NCBI GenBank assembly: GCA_028285085.1
Contig: JANQQI010000109.1
Location: 1-64,000 of the forward strand
Reading direction: 5' to 3'
DNA: 64,000 nucleotides
From: Saprospiraceae bacterium
GTDB lineage: Bacteria; Bacteroidota; Bacteroidia; Chitinophagales; Saprospiraceae
Part shown: in pieces, positions 26,572 through 35,320 of the stretch
How the letters are laid out: each line of letters begins with the position of its first letter
How positions within the stretch are numbered: position 1 is the stretch's first letter
Notes under the pieces: model-generated
Databases searched by the model: none
What the model saw: the letters and a program-made list of their open reading frames with translations, nothing else
What the model was told of the DNA's origin: nothing
Program-made: the position numbers and the translations under genes

Positions 26572-28864
26572 TTATCTATTCGAAGTGACCTTGGCCATGG
26601 GCGTTTGTTACGCGATCTACGCACTCTGGCTTCGCAACGAAACCTTCTTCCAGCTCAATCGCTGGTATCTGCTCGGCACGCCTGCCATTTGTTTATTGGT
26701 TCCGCTCTGTGACTTTTCTATGTTGGGAGATAGCCCAAATCAGGAGCCCACAGCGATGGTACTTGACCCTATTGTGGTTACCGTACAGCAACTGGAGCAA
26801 AGCCTGGAAGAGATTGTGGTGACACCAGTGGCTACCACCTCTACCCTATCCATCCAGTCTATTCTACTCTGGATTTATGGGATCGTAGCTATAGGTTTAC
26901 TGCTACGTTTCGGCTTCGGGTTGTGGCAAATATTTCGCTTGGCCAGACGGAGTCGGATCGTAAAACACGGACAGTATTTCCTGGCCTATACCGATCAGAT
27001 CCATCTGCCCTTTTCGTTTTTCAATTTCCTGTTTTGGAGTGAAAAAATTGATTTCCCCAAAGAGGAACAAGAAAAGATATTAGAACACGAACTCAGTCAT
27101 ATTCGAGGTGGCCACAGTATAGACGTACTCCTTTTAGAATTGCTCTGTGTGTTTTTGTGGTGTAGCCCGTTTATCTTTTTATATAAAAAATCATTACGCA
27201 ATGTGCACGAATATCTTGCTGACGCCGCGGTTTTGCGAGATACTCCGACACAATATTACGGCCGGCTTTTACTTAAGCAATTTCAATCCGGATCTCAAAT
27301 TGCTTTAGCCCATCATTTTTTTCATTCACAATTAAAAAATCGCATTATCATGATGACTAAAAATAAATCGAGCCATCGGGCCCGGTTGAAATATCTGGCC
27401 ATTATACCGGCATTGCTTCTCATGACCTTTATTCTATCCAGCAAAAACATGCTCAGTGGTATTTCTGACCATTCAGAAGAGCTGGCCTTGTTTGATGGTG
27501 ATTTTGATAAAGAGAAAGTAAGGCAACAATTGGTCAAAGCCATTAGCTACTATAATAATGAAAATACCGCGCTACATCAAGAGAAAGCATTTAAAAGCAT
27601 CGCTGAACTCACGACACAACTGACAACACAATACCCCGACCACGTTAACGAGATAGTACAAATGACGAAAGGCATCGCCAGCGACCTTAAAGTGCCCATT
27701 ACTTTTACTTGGGCCGAAGGTGCTGCCAGACTCGTACGCACGCACGATCATGCCTCATCAAATGATGCTGGTGAACAAATATTTAAAGTGGTCGAAGAAA
27801 TGCCGCAATTCCCCGGCTGTGAACAAATCAGCAATGCGGACGAGCGCAAAACCTGCGCCCAAAGGGCATTGCTGAAACACATCTACAGTAATATTAAATA
27901 TCCTGTGAAAGCGCGGGATAATGATATCGAGGGTGTCGTTCTCCTAAACTTCATCGTACGTGAGGATGGTATGATTTCTAACTTAAATATCAAAAAGGAT
28001 ATTGGCGGTGGCTGCGGCGAGGAAGTCCTGCGCGTAGCACGCTTGATGCCACAGTGGATTCCGGGTAAGCAAAAAGGAGAACCTGTAGCGGTAGAGTTTA
28101 ATCTGCCCGTCAAATTTCGTCTCGACGGTGAGAGTAAAACCATCATTGTAAAAGACAAAAATACTGCTGATGATCTTGCCGACATGGAGGTTTTCCAAGT
28201 AGTCGAAGAAATGCCACGCTTCCCTGGTTGTGAAGATATTGCAGATAAGGCTGCTCGCGACCAGTGTGCTCGTAAGAAGATGCTTGAATTCATCTACGGC
28301 ACGTTGACTTATCCGAAGGCTGCTAAGGAAGCAAATATCGAGGGGATGACTGTTGTTCGCTTTGTGGTTGATAAGGAAGGCAACATTGTCAATCCCGAAA
28401 TGATTCGTTCAATTGGAGGTGGTACCGATGAAGTGGTATTGGAAACGGTTTTAAAAATGAATGAAATGGAAGAGCGCTGGATCCCGGGTAAGCAAAAAGG
28501 CAAAGCGGTGAATGTGGTTTATAATCTTCCAGTCAAATTTAAACTTGTAGATGATACCCCTACGGAGGCTCAAGTTGAAGCTCCCGTGACGAAGCCCGTT
28601 GAAAATACCCTGCAGCTCAATAAATTTGATTTGTATCCCAACCCTTCTGCCGGTAAGATCAATATCGATCTGGAATTGCCAGAAGCCGGTGCTATCCTAG
28701 CCATTACAGACATGAACGGTAAATTAGTTCATCAACAAAAATTAAGTGCACAGCAAATGAAGATTACGGATTTGGATGTTAGCAGTGCTGCTGCTGGGCC
28801 TTTGTTTATCAATATCCTGCACAAGGGTAAATCATTTACTTACAAAGCGATTTTGCAAAAATAA
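26564..28864 (+). CDS. M56 (BlaR1-like) membrane peptidase with two TonB-like domains and a T9SS-type tail
   Basis: This 766-residue protein is the likely partner of the BlaI repressor. Four to five membrane segments surround the zinc motif EHELSHIRGGH (His-Glu-x-x-His, about residue 173). The last segment (YLAIIPALLLMTFILSS, about residue 275) leads to a long periplasmic part. That part holds two tandem TonB C-terminal-like domains, at about residues 405-525 and 541-660. Each opens with VVEEMPxFPGCE and contains WIPGKQKG and NLPVKF. Residues about 682-766 look like a type A T9SS sorting domain (FDLYPNPSAGKINIDLELP ... ITDMNGKLVHQQ). M56-TonB fusions are common in Bacteroidota; the sorting tail on an inner-membrane protein is odd. 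Confidence 0.9.
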   Translation: MINYLFEVTLAMGVCYAIYALWLRNETFFQLNRWYLLGTPAICLLVPLCDFSMLGDSPNQEPTAMVLDPIVVTVQQLEQSLEEIVVTPVATTSTLSIQSILLWIYGIVAIGLLLRFGFGLWQIFRLARRSRIVKHGQYFLAYTDQIHLPFSFFNFLFWSEKIDFPKEEQEKILEHELSHIRGGHSIDVLLLELLCVFLWCSPFIFLYKKSLRNVHEYLADAAVLRDTPTQYYGRLLLKQFQSGSQIALAHHFFHSQLKNRIIMMTKNKSSHRARLKYLAIIPALLLMTFILSSKNMLSGISDHSEELALFDGDFDKEKVRQQLVKAISYYNNENTALHQEKAFKSIAELTTQLTTQYPDHVNEIVQMTKGIASDLKVPITFTWAEGAARLVRTHDHASSNDAGEQIFKVVEEMPQFPGCEQISNADERKTCAQRALLKHIYSNIKYPVKARDNDIEGVVLLNFIVREDGMISNLNIKKDIGGGCGEEVLRVARLMPQWIPGKQKGEPVAVEFNLPVKFRLDGESKTIIVKDKNTADDLADMEVFQVVEEMPRFPGCEDIADKAARDQCARKKMLEFIYGTLTYPKAAKEANIEGMTVVRFVVDKEGNIVNPEMIRSIGGGTDEVVLETVLKMNEMEERWIPGKQKGKAVNVVYNLPVKFKLVDDTPTEAQVEAPVTKPVENTLQLNKFDLYPNPSAGKINIDLELPEAGAILAITDMNGKLVHQQKLSAQQMKITDLDVSSAAAGPLFINILHKGKSFTYKAILQK

Positions 28865-28900
28865 GCACCAATTAATTCAACAACATTTTTACAAATCCTA

Positions 28901-28939
28901 AACGGAGGTACTGCATCGGGCATTACCTCCGTTTTTTTT
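28901..28939 (+). terminator. Intrinsic terminator after the M56 gene
   Basis: A 10-bp stem (28901-28910 and 28924-28933) with a 13-nt loop is followed by an unbroken T-run. Confidence 0.9.
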
Positions 28940-28987
28940 GTAAATTACCACTATCCCGTAACCTAATGATTCCAAATATTGTAGCCG

Positions 28988-30280
28988 ATGAGCAAGAAAT
29001 CATCTCCCCCACCCAGCTTCACCGCCATGGATCGTCAACGCGAAACTTTCATCAAAGGCATGAGTGGTCAACGCTCCGTGGTTCCCTTTGATAATGCAGC
29101 CTTGGCCCAAAAAGCAAAAGAAAAAATGTCGGCCGAAGCCTACGCCTATGTTGCCGGCGGTGCCGGCACCGATGATACGGTTCACCAGAATCGCAGTGAC
29201 TTTGCACGCTGGCGGATTCTGCCACGGATGCTGCGTGATGTATCTACACGGGACACTTCGATTGAGCTTTTTGGTCGGACTTACGCCTCGCCATTTTTGC
29301 TGGCTCCCGTTGGGGTTTTAGATTTAGCACATCGTAAGGCGGACTTAGCTGTAGCCCGGGCCGCCGTCGCCAATCAAATTCCCATGATTTTCTCCAACCA
29401 AGCTTCCGTCCCAATGGAGCATTGTGCGCAAGCGATGGGCGATGGCCATCGTTGGTTTCAATTATATTGGAGTAAGTCGAATGAGCTGGTTAAAAGCCTG
29501 GTGCAGCGCGCCGAGAAATGTGGCTGCGAAGCCATCGCCGTTACCTTGGATACCACTATGCTCGGCTGGCGCACCCAGGATCTCGATCTGGCCTATTTGC
29601 CCTTTTTGCGGGGGCGGGGTATTGCGCAATACGTCAGTGACCCCGTCTTCCAGGCCTTGGTCGATGAGCCAGACGAAGAGCCCGCCCCAAAAACTTCGGC
29701 TAAGATTTCGCTGGAAGCCATCGCCAATATCCGCGAGCTGATGAATAACTATCCCGGCAATTTCGTCCATAATTTACGATCCCGCCGGCCCCTTCGGGCC
29801 GTCCGCAAATTTATCGGCATTTATTCCCGGCCCTCCCTCACTTGGGAGGATCTAAAATTTCTGCGAGAAGTTACTTCCCTCCCCATCCTACTTAAAGGCA
29901 TTCTCCACCCGGATGATGCACGCTTGGCTATTGACCATGGGGTGGACGGCATCATCGTTTCCAATCACGGTGGCCGCCAAATTGATGGTTCTATTTCCTC
30001 CATCGCGGCCCTCCCCGCCATTGCTGAAGTCGTAAACGACAGGATTCCCATTCTTTTGGATAGCGGTATCCGTACCGGTGCGGATGCGTTCAAAGCCTTG
30101 GCTCTCGGTGCACGTGCTGTCTGTATTGGCCGCCCTTATGTGTACGGCCTCGCCATTGCCGGTGAGCGCGGTGTCTCGGCCGTCCTCAAGAATTTCCGCG
30201 CCGATTTTGAATTAACGATGGGCTTGGCGGGCTGTAAGGCAATTGAGGAGATTGGGAAGGGGTGTTTGGTCAATAACTAG
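28988..30280 (+). CDS. FMN-dependent alpha-hydroxy-acid oxidase, lactate 2-monooxygenase-like
   Basis: This 430-residue cytoplasmic flavoenzyme oxidises an L-2-hydroxy acid, probably lactate. The family TIM barrel is clear: FLLAPVGVLDLAHRKADLA, the active-site signature SNHGGRQIDGSIS with the catalytic His, and the FMN-phosphate region LLDSGIRTGADAFKALALGA. It is longer than glycolate oxidase. The stretch LDTTMLGWRTQDLDLAYLPF followed by YVSDPVF matches the lactate 2-monooxygenase subgroup, whose members release acetate and CO2. Oxidase activity cannot be excluded. It stands alone and ends one base before the convergent SDR gene, with no terminator between. Confidence 0.9.
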   Translation: MSKKSSPPPSFTAMDRQRETFIKGMSGQRSVVPFDNAALAQKAKEKMSAEAYAYVAGGAGTDDTVHQNRSDFARWRILPRMLRDVSTRDTSIELFGRTYASPFLLAPVGVLDLAHRKADLAVARAAVANQIPMIFSNQASVPMEHCAQAMGDGHRWFQLYWSKSNELVKSLVQRAEKCGCEAIAVTLDTTMLGWRTQDLDLAYLPFLRGRGIAQYVSDPVFQALVDEPDEEPAPKTSAKISLEAIANIRELMNNYPGNFVHNLRSRRPLRAVRKFIGIYSRPSLTWEDLKFLREVTSLPILLKGILHPDDARLAIDHGVDGIIVSNHGGRQIDGSISSIAALPAIAEVVNDRIPILLDSGIRTGADAFKALALGARAVCIGRPYVYGLAIAGERGVSAVLKNFRADFELTMGLAGCKAIEEIGKGCLVNN

Positions 30281-30281
30281 T

Positions 30282-31055
30282 CTACTCCCCTGGCCACATA
30301 TCCCCCCACAGGCGGGAGCCCCCATCGATATAAATATTTTCTCCGGTAATGTAAGTCGCCATTGGACTTGATAAGAAAAGAACGAGATAGGCGACCTCAT
30401 CTACGCTGCCCAGGCGACGCATAGGAATCGTTTTACTAACCTGCTCAACCAACTCGGGTGGATAATTTTCGAGGCCGGTGGATTTGATAATACCGGGAGC
30501 AACGCAATTGATGCGAATGTTTTTGCGGACCCACTCAATAGCGAGGGATTTGGTGAGGTTTTCAACGCCAGCACGGGCGGCGCCAGAATGAGCCATCCCT
30601 GGAAAGCCGCGCAAGTTATTGACCACGATATTGGTAATGGCACCTGATTGCTGTGGAAAGAAAAAATGCTTGGCCATCGCTTGGGTGACAAACCAAGTGC
30701 CATTTAAGTTGGTATTGATAACGGCGCGCCAGCCATTGGGGCTGATATCTTGGGCTGGCGCGGGAAATTGGCCGCCAGCATTATTAATCAAAATATCCAG
30801 CCCTCCACATTGCTCTTCGATGAATTTGGCGAGTGCTTCTACCATCTCCGGCTCTCGGATATCCAACGCAAAAGCATGACACGAGCCTAGCGGCTTCAGT
30901 TTTTCCAAAGCCTGATCAAGGCGTTCTTGTTTACGTGAAGCAATAATCACTTCCGCTCCATATTCAAGAAATTGACGTGCGATAGCCAGACCAATCCCGC
31001 TTCCGCCTCCAGTGACCAGCACCCGCTGGCCAGAAAAAATATCCGATTTAAACAT
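30282..31055 (-). CDS. SDR oxidoreductase resembling peroxisomal trans-2-enoyl-CoA reductase
   Basis: This 257-residue SDR has a normal cofactor motif (TGGGSGIG, about residues 15-22) and NNAGG near residue 92. The usual catalytic Tyr-x-x-x-Lys is replaced by the segment MAHSGAARAGVENLTKSLA (about residues 155-173). That segment closely resembles the one in human PECR and in 2,4-dienoyl-CoA reductases. It is also seen in the acyclic-terpene enzyme AtuB and related SDRs. I infer reduction of an enoyl-CoA or a related acyl-CoA step. It ends in YITGENIYIDGGSRLWG, the usual SDR C-terminus. No other fatty-acid gene is adjacent. Confidence 0.88.
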   Translation of the reverse strand: MFKSDIFSGQRVLVTGGGSGIGLAIARQFLEYGAEVIIASRKQERLDQALEKLKPLGSCHAFALDIREPEMVEALAKFIEEQCGGLDILINNAGGQFPAPAQDISPNGWRAVINTNLNGTWFVTQAMAKHFFFPQQSGAITNIVVNNLRGFPGMAHSGAARAGVENLTKSLAIEWVRKNIRINCVAPGIIKSTGLENYPPELVEQVSKTIPMRRLGSVDEVAYLVLFLSSPMATYITGENIYIDGGSRLWGDMWPGE

Positions 31056-31274
31056 AATTCATGATTTACTGTGCCAATGAAATGAGGTAATAAGATACTC
31101 TAACCTTAGGATTTATGTCAAAATGGCACCTATTTTTTATTGAAAATGACTTTTTGTCATAGTGATTTTACTAAAAATCGCAAAAAAGGCAGAAAAAACG
31201 GAATGGAATGCCAATTGATCTATGCCGGGTGTACTTAATCATTAAAATTTTAAAAACTAAAAATCATAAATATC

Positions 31275-31724
31275 ATGACACTTGTAAGTTATCGCCCCCG
31301 AGTAAAAAGACGTCGCCCAACTTTCGTTAACCCTTTGTTCGATCAGTTTTTTAACGATCTGGTGAAAGTCAATGGCAAGTCTACTCACAAGGCCGGTTTG
31401 CGTGCCCCCGTGAATGTCGTCACGAGCAATGATAACTATCGTCTGGAGCTCAGCCTCCCCGGTTGGACTAAGGCAGACATTAATTTGAAAGTCGAAGAAG
31501 ATACGCTAAAGATTAGCGGTGAAAAGAATCGTACCCTGGCGGAAGGCGAAAAGTTCCTCCGCAGAGAATTAAACTTTGGCAAGTTTGAGCGCAGTTTCCA
31601 GCTTCCCGAAGATGTAGATCAAGAGCAGATCAGCGCTGAATTCCAAAATGGTGTCCTCAAAGTGGTACTGGCCAAAAAAGAAGAGGCAAAAACGCCAGCA
31701 CCTCGTACCATCGACATTCAGTAA
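31275..31724 (+). CDS. Small heat-shock protein, Hsp20 family (first copy)
   Basis: This 149-residue ATP-independent chaperone holds unfolding proteins in the cytoplasm. The alpha-crystallin domain covers about residues 42-135, with the family patterns YRLELSLPGWTKADI, LKISGEK and FQNGVLKVVLAKKE. The C-terminal TIDIQ supplies an I-x-I motif for oligomer contacts. The N-terminal arm contains FVNPLFDQFFNDL. A second Hsp20 gene follows 111 nt later, beyond a terminator, so the pair is probably partly uncoupled. Heat-shock control is likely, but I see no known operator. A small inverted repeat ATGAC-N5-GTCAT lies upstream at 31146-31160. Confidence 0.95.
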   Translation: MTLVSYRPRVKRRRPTFVNPLFDQFFNDLVKVNGKSTHKAGLRAPVNVVTSNDNYRLELSLPGWTKADINLKVEEDTLKISGEKNRTLAEGEKFLRRELNFGKFERSFQLPEDVDQEQISAEFQNGVLKVVLAKKEEAKTPAPRTIDIQ

Positions 31725-31766
31725 TACTGACAATTAATACTCTATCATATATCGCATAATCATCTT

Positions 31767-31809
31767 AAGGGGCTGTTCTTGAACAGCTAGGGACAGCTCC
31801 CCTTTTTTT
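31767..31809 (+). terminator. Terminator between the two Hsp20 genes
   Basis: AAGGGG and CTGT pair with ACAG and CCCCTT across an imperfect stem with a 2-nt bulge, followed by a T-run. Some read-through into the second gene is plausible. Confidence 0.7.
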
Positions 31810-31835
31810 ACAAAAAATAAAATAAGTTAATCATC

Positions 31836-32279
31836 ATGAGTTTAATCAAATATAATACACTGTTTTCCAACCGTTCCCTGAATGGCTTTTTCGATGACTT
31901 TTTCAATAACAGCCTGACCGATTTCATAGGTAACGACAGTATGTTCAGCACTCCGTCAGTCAATATTATTGAAAGCGACGCCAACTTCACGATCGAAGTC
32001 GCAGCGCCGGGACTCGAAAAAGGGGATTTTGAATTGAAAGTAGAAAACGATCACTTACTGATCTCGACGAAGAAAGAAAATAAGCAGGAGGAAACGCAAG
32101 AAGGCAAGTATACACGACGCGAGTTTAGTTATGTTTCTTTCAAACGCAGCTTCCATTTACCGGAGACGGTGGATGCAGACGCCATCAAGGCCGCATACGA
32201 GAATGGTATTCTAAATGTGACCTTACCTAAGAAAGAAGCGTCAAAAGAGCAACAACCAAAGGTTATAGAAATTTCATAG
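31836..32279 (+). CDS. Small heat-shock protein, Hsp20 family (second copy)
   Basis: This 147-residue paralogue of the preceding gene has an N-terminal arm with SLNGFFDDFFNNSL, an alpha-crystallin domain at about residues 43-135 (FTIEVAAPGLEKGDFELKV ... AYENGILNVTLPKKE) and a C-terminal VIEIS providing the I-x-I motif. The two copies are clearly diverged, so the duplication is old or one copy was acquired separately. Hetero-oligomers between the two are possible but unproven. Its start lies 27 nt after the T-run of the preceding terminator. Confidence 0.95.
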   Translation: MSLIKYNTLFSNRSLNGFFDDFFNNSLTDFIGNDSMFSTPSVNIIESDANFTIEVAAPGLEKGDFELKVENDHLLISTKKENKQEETQEGKYTRREFSYVSFKRSFHLPETVDADAIKAAYENGILNVTLPKKEASKEQQPKVIEIS

Positions 32280-32351
32280 GGTTTTCATTATAGGTAAAGT
32301 TGGGCCGCTCTCTGCGGCAGACTTACCAAGGGTTTTAGGTGTTCTAATCAG

Positions 32352-32381
32352 GGCCAGCGCAATGCGCTGGCCTATTTTTTT
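32352..32381. terminator. Hairpin terminator after the Hsp20 pair
   Basis: GGCCAGCG and CGCTGGCC form an 8-bp stem around a CAATG loop, followed by TATTTTTTT. It lies between convergent genes and is best on the plus strand. Confidence 0.8.
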
Positions 32382-32416
32382 GCTAGTTCTAAATGAATAA
32401 ATCTTAGAGGTAAAGG

Positions 32417-33877
32417 TTATCGCTTTTTGATCTTAATACGCTGTCCGGGGCGCAAGCGAGTATCGGACTTGAAATCATTGAGCTGGCGCAAGCTATCCAG
32501 GCTGACTTCGTATTGACGTGCAATATCCAGCAAGGATTCACCACGGCGAATGCGATGCATTTGGTACTGCTTCTTCCGCTTGAACCAGCGGAAGGATGGG
32601 AATTTTTTACGCTTACGCGAAGTATCTTCCACGATAAGGGTCAGCGGTTCCCAATCGGTTCCCTTGGCTGATAAGTTTTCTTCCGCGGCAATCTTCACGC
32701 TCGCAATATCCTGCATCACGGGCACTTTATCTCTTTGCCCCGGTTTCATGTAAATCACCAACCGCTGCCCGGGATACAAGCTACGTAAAGTCAGATGATT
32801 CCATTTCATGATGTCCGTTTCGGTGCAACGAAAGGCTTGAGCCAGTAGCGTAAGATTATCGCCGTTTTCCACAACATAATTACTCCGCAGCCCGGAGGGC
32901 TTCCGGGCTTTTTTCACCTTCGGTGCCGAAATACCGCCGCCAGCGATGTACTGCGAAGCCTCGGAATCGGGGATCCGGAAATACTCTCGAAAACGGCGCA
33001 TGCCTTCAATAGGCAGCGTTACATTATTGCCTTTTCGATTCGCCGGAATATAGCGCCGGCGATAAGCCGGATTCAGTTGTTTGACAATTTCATAGGGTGT
33101 ACCACTGATCTCAACGATTTTGTTAAAATCTACAGATTCGTAAATCTGTACGGTCTCTGTAAGTTGCAAATCCGCTACCGGATAACGGGGTACCAAATCG
33201 TGTAAATGATAATAATTGAGGATATAAGTAGCGGCGATGTAAGCCGGCACATAATTTCTTGTCTCACGGGGCAAGTGCTTACGGATGCGCCAGAAATTCC
33301 GGCTGCGGCCCCGCTTGATGGCACGATTCACCCGGCCGGGGCCACCGTTGTATGCAGCTAGTGCAAGTTCCCAATTGCCAAAACGCTTGTATTGCTTGCG
33401 TAGGTATTTGATCGCGGCGGCAGTCGCTTTTAGCGGATCACGCCGCTCATCGACGTAGCGATTAATTTTAAGCTTTTGCTCCCGAGCGGTCGGCTTCATG
33501 AATTGCCAGAGCCCGACCGCGCCGGAGCGCGAGGTGGCCATAGGATCTAAAGCAGATTCCACTACGGAAAGGTATTTCAAATCATCCGGCATGCCTTCTT
33601 CCGCCAACATCTTTTCGAATAGCGGAAAATACATCACCGTACGCCCGAGCATCGCTTCGGTGCGCTCACGTTTTTTTACCGTGTAAGTATTGACATAGCT
33701 GCGTACAACTCGATCGAAACGCGGCGTAACCACATTATTCTGAATCTTACTCAACCGGTTTTGTATATCGCCATCGGTATAAGTTGGAATAGAAGAATCA
33801 ACGTTCTTATGCTGCGCCTGCAACGTGGACACGCCCAGACACAACCACCCTATTAGTCCTAAAACGAGAAATCTCAT
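32417..33877 (-). CDS. Membrane-type lytic transglycosylase with LysM domains (MltD-like)
   Basis: This 486-residue exported enzyme cuts the MurNAc-GlcNAc bond of peptidoglycan, leaving 1,6-anhydroMurNAc. A signal peptide (about 1-21, ending TLQAQ) is followed by an SLT catalytic domain at about residues 85-210. It contains LKYLSVVESALDP, whose Glu is the expected catalytic residue, and then SGAVGLWQFMKPTA and ALAAYNGGPGRV. Two LysM domains follow: YVVENGDNLTLLAQAF (about 333) and MHRIRRGESLLDIARQY (about 440 to the end). It is the last gene in the leftward run that includes the DUF4157 gene and a second, shorter transglycosylase with the same catalytic motifs. Confidence 0.93.
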   Translation of the reverse strand: MRFLVLGLIGWLCLGVSTLQAQHKNVDSSIPTYTDGDIQNRLSKIQNNVVTPRFDRVVRSYVNTYTVKKRERTEAMLGRTVMYFPLFEKMLAEEGMPDDLKYLSVVESALDPMATSRSGAVGLWQFMKPTAREQKLKINRYVDERRDPLKATAAAIKYLRKQYKRFGNWELALAAYNGGPGRVNRAIKRGRSRNFWRIRKHLPRETRNYVPAYIAATYILNYYHLHDLVPRYPVADLQLTETVQIYESVDFNKIVEISGTPYEIVKQLNPAYRRRYIPANRKGNNVTLPIEGMRRFREYFRIPDSEASQYIAGGGISAPKVKKARKPSGLRSNYVVENGDNLTLLAQAFRCTETDIMKWNHLTLRSLYPGQRLVIYMKPGQRDKVPVMQDIASVKIAAEENLSAKGTDWEPLTLIVEDTSRKRKKFPSFRWFKRKKQYQMHRIRRGESLLDIARQYEVSLDSLRQLNDFKSDTRLRPGQRIKIKKR

Positions 33878-34009
33878 GTTCGTATATGGTTAACGCAAGT
33901 TCGATGGTTGCCGAAAAGCTACAATGATAAGAAAAAATAGATGAATCTAATCTTCACCGAACGTATTAGAATATTATTAATTATTACAACAACTGTTCCA
34001 GCGCGGGGT

Positions 34010-35230
34010 TTAACGTTTTCTTAAGGGTTTCCGGCGAAGTCTTCTTTTTCTCAATGATTGCAAACCTCTTCTACGATTACGAATAAGAAGCTTTAAAACC
34101 TTAATAGGTAATTGTTTCATAAACTGTTTGTACTCTTTTTCTACTTTAGTTTTCTCTTTTTCTACCCGAATCTCCTCTGGATTATTATCATGGCGCTCAC
34201 TCCCTTTAAGTTTCCTACGATCAGCACTTTGTGAATACTTTTGTTGGATACGATCGTATGCTTTGGGGTTCTTTAAATACTGTAACGCATGATTAAGCTC
34301 CTCAAAAATCATTTTTACCAGCCTTAGTTCATCGTAAGTCCCCTTAATTCCTCGATTTTCTCTTTGAATTCCAGCATAGTCAATATGAATTTCTAGTGAA
34401 TGCCTCATAAAACGTGCGAGTCCCCCTTTTCCCGAAAAAATAATAAAAGGACGAATTGTTATAGTTTTCCGATGTTTTCTCAACGCATCATAGGTTCTTC
34501 TAAAGGTAGGAGATGCAGCGGAACCAGTTTGAATAAGCCGTTTTATCCAGGGGATAAATTCATTTGCTACACGTTCACTCTCCTTTTTAATCTTTTGCTT
34601 TGACCACTGATTCTTGTGTATCGTCTCTGCAATTAAATGATACCTTTCCTTATTGGCCTGAAATTTAATCTTCCGCTGCACACTCCCTGATTTCGCCGCA
34701 GATAAATTTCCTGCAGGCGCCTTATGGCCGGTCGTTGATTGCTGTACCACGTGAGCCAGCTCGTGCCCTAATAAATGGCGGCCCCGCGGCGTATGTGGCG
34801 CAAATTCACCTTGATTGAAATAAATATTGCTGCCCTGCGTGAAGGCTTCGGCATTGAGTTGCTCCGCTTTTGCAGCGGCAGTCGGATTAGTATGCAAGCG
34901 CACTTTAGACAAATCTACACCCAGGTGTGGTTCAAAGGTCGCACGCAGATCACTGGCCAATGGTTGTCCGCCCTCACCCTGAGGTGTCGAAAGTTGAGCC
35001 TGAGGTTGAAAAAAAGGCGCATCTCCTTGGTGCATCATTGCGTTAGCAATCTGATCGGCCTCGTTTTCTAATGGGCTGGAAACCGAATCATCTTTGAGTT
35101 GAGCCTGAACATTGGTAAAAAATGGTGTGTCGGCCTGTGCTACACCTTTAGAAGGTCCTTTTTTTTCGTTAAAAAGACCTTGTTCGGGTTGGTTCGCCTG
35201 CGAACGGCGACGTCTGGTCCGGGAACGCAT
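34010..35230 (-). CDS. DUF4157-domain protein with an unknown basic C-terminal domain
   Basis: This 406-residue protein has no signal peptide. After a basic, disordered N-terminus (about 1-85) comes a DUF4157 domain at about residues 90-165. It has FEPHLGVDLSKVRLHTNPTA, the typical A-F-T-x-G-x-x-I-Y-F region and the metallopeptidase-like LGHELAHVVQQ (His-Glu-x-x-His, 156-160). DUF4157 is known as a domain found on putative toxins and cargo, often encoded with extracellular contractile injection systems. The C-terminal 215 residues are unrecognised. They contain IFEELNHALQ (about 308-317) and end in a run of Arg and Lys. DNA for this part is much more A/T-rich than for the DUF4157 part. No injection-system structural gene is in the window. 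Confidence 0.85.
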   Translation of the reverse strand: MRSRTRRRRSQANQPEQGLFNEKKGPSKGVAQADTPFFTNVQAQLKDDSVSSPLENEADQIANAMMHQGDAPFFQPQAQLSTPQGEGGQPLASDLRATFEPHLGVDLSKVRLHTNPTAAAKAEQLNAEAFTQGSNIYFNQGEFAPHTPRGRHLLGHELAHVVQQSTTGHKAPAGNLSAAKSGSVQRKIKFQANKERYHLIAETIHKNQWSKQKIKKESERVANEFIPWIKRLIQTGSAASPTFRRTYDALRKHRKTITIRPFIIFSGKGGLARFMRHSLEIHIDYAGIQRENRGIKGTYDELRLVKMIFEELNHALQYLKNPKAYDRIQQKYSQSADRRKLKGSERHDNNPEEIRVEKEKTKVEKEYKQFMKQLPIKVLKLLIRNRRRGLQSLRKRRLRRKPLRKR

Positions 35231-35320
35231 AAGATTAGTATTTTACTGGAAAAGTAAATTAACTTGGCATTCGTAAAATCACAATAATGTCGTATCCGAA
35301 AAACAGGTTGTATTGATCAA

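Noticed and set aside
26185..28864. BlaI/M56 pair as a beta-lactam resistance locus
   Set aside because: No beta-lactamase or penicillin-binding protein gene is near, and such pairs are common in Bacteroidota with other roles.
31146..31160. Inverted repeat ATGAC-N5-GTCAT upstream of the first Hsp20 gene as a heat-shock operator
   Set aside because: Arms of 5 bp are too short to call, and it does not match the CIRCE or other known elements.
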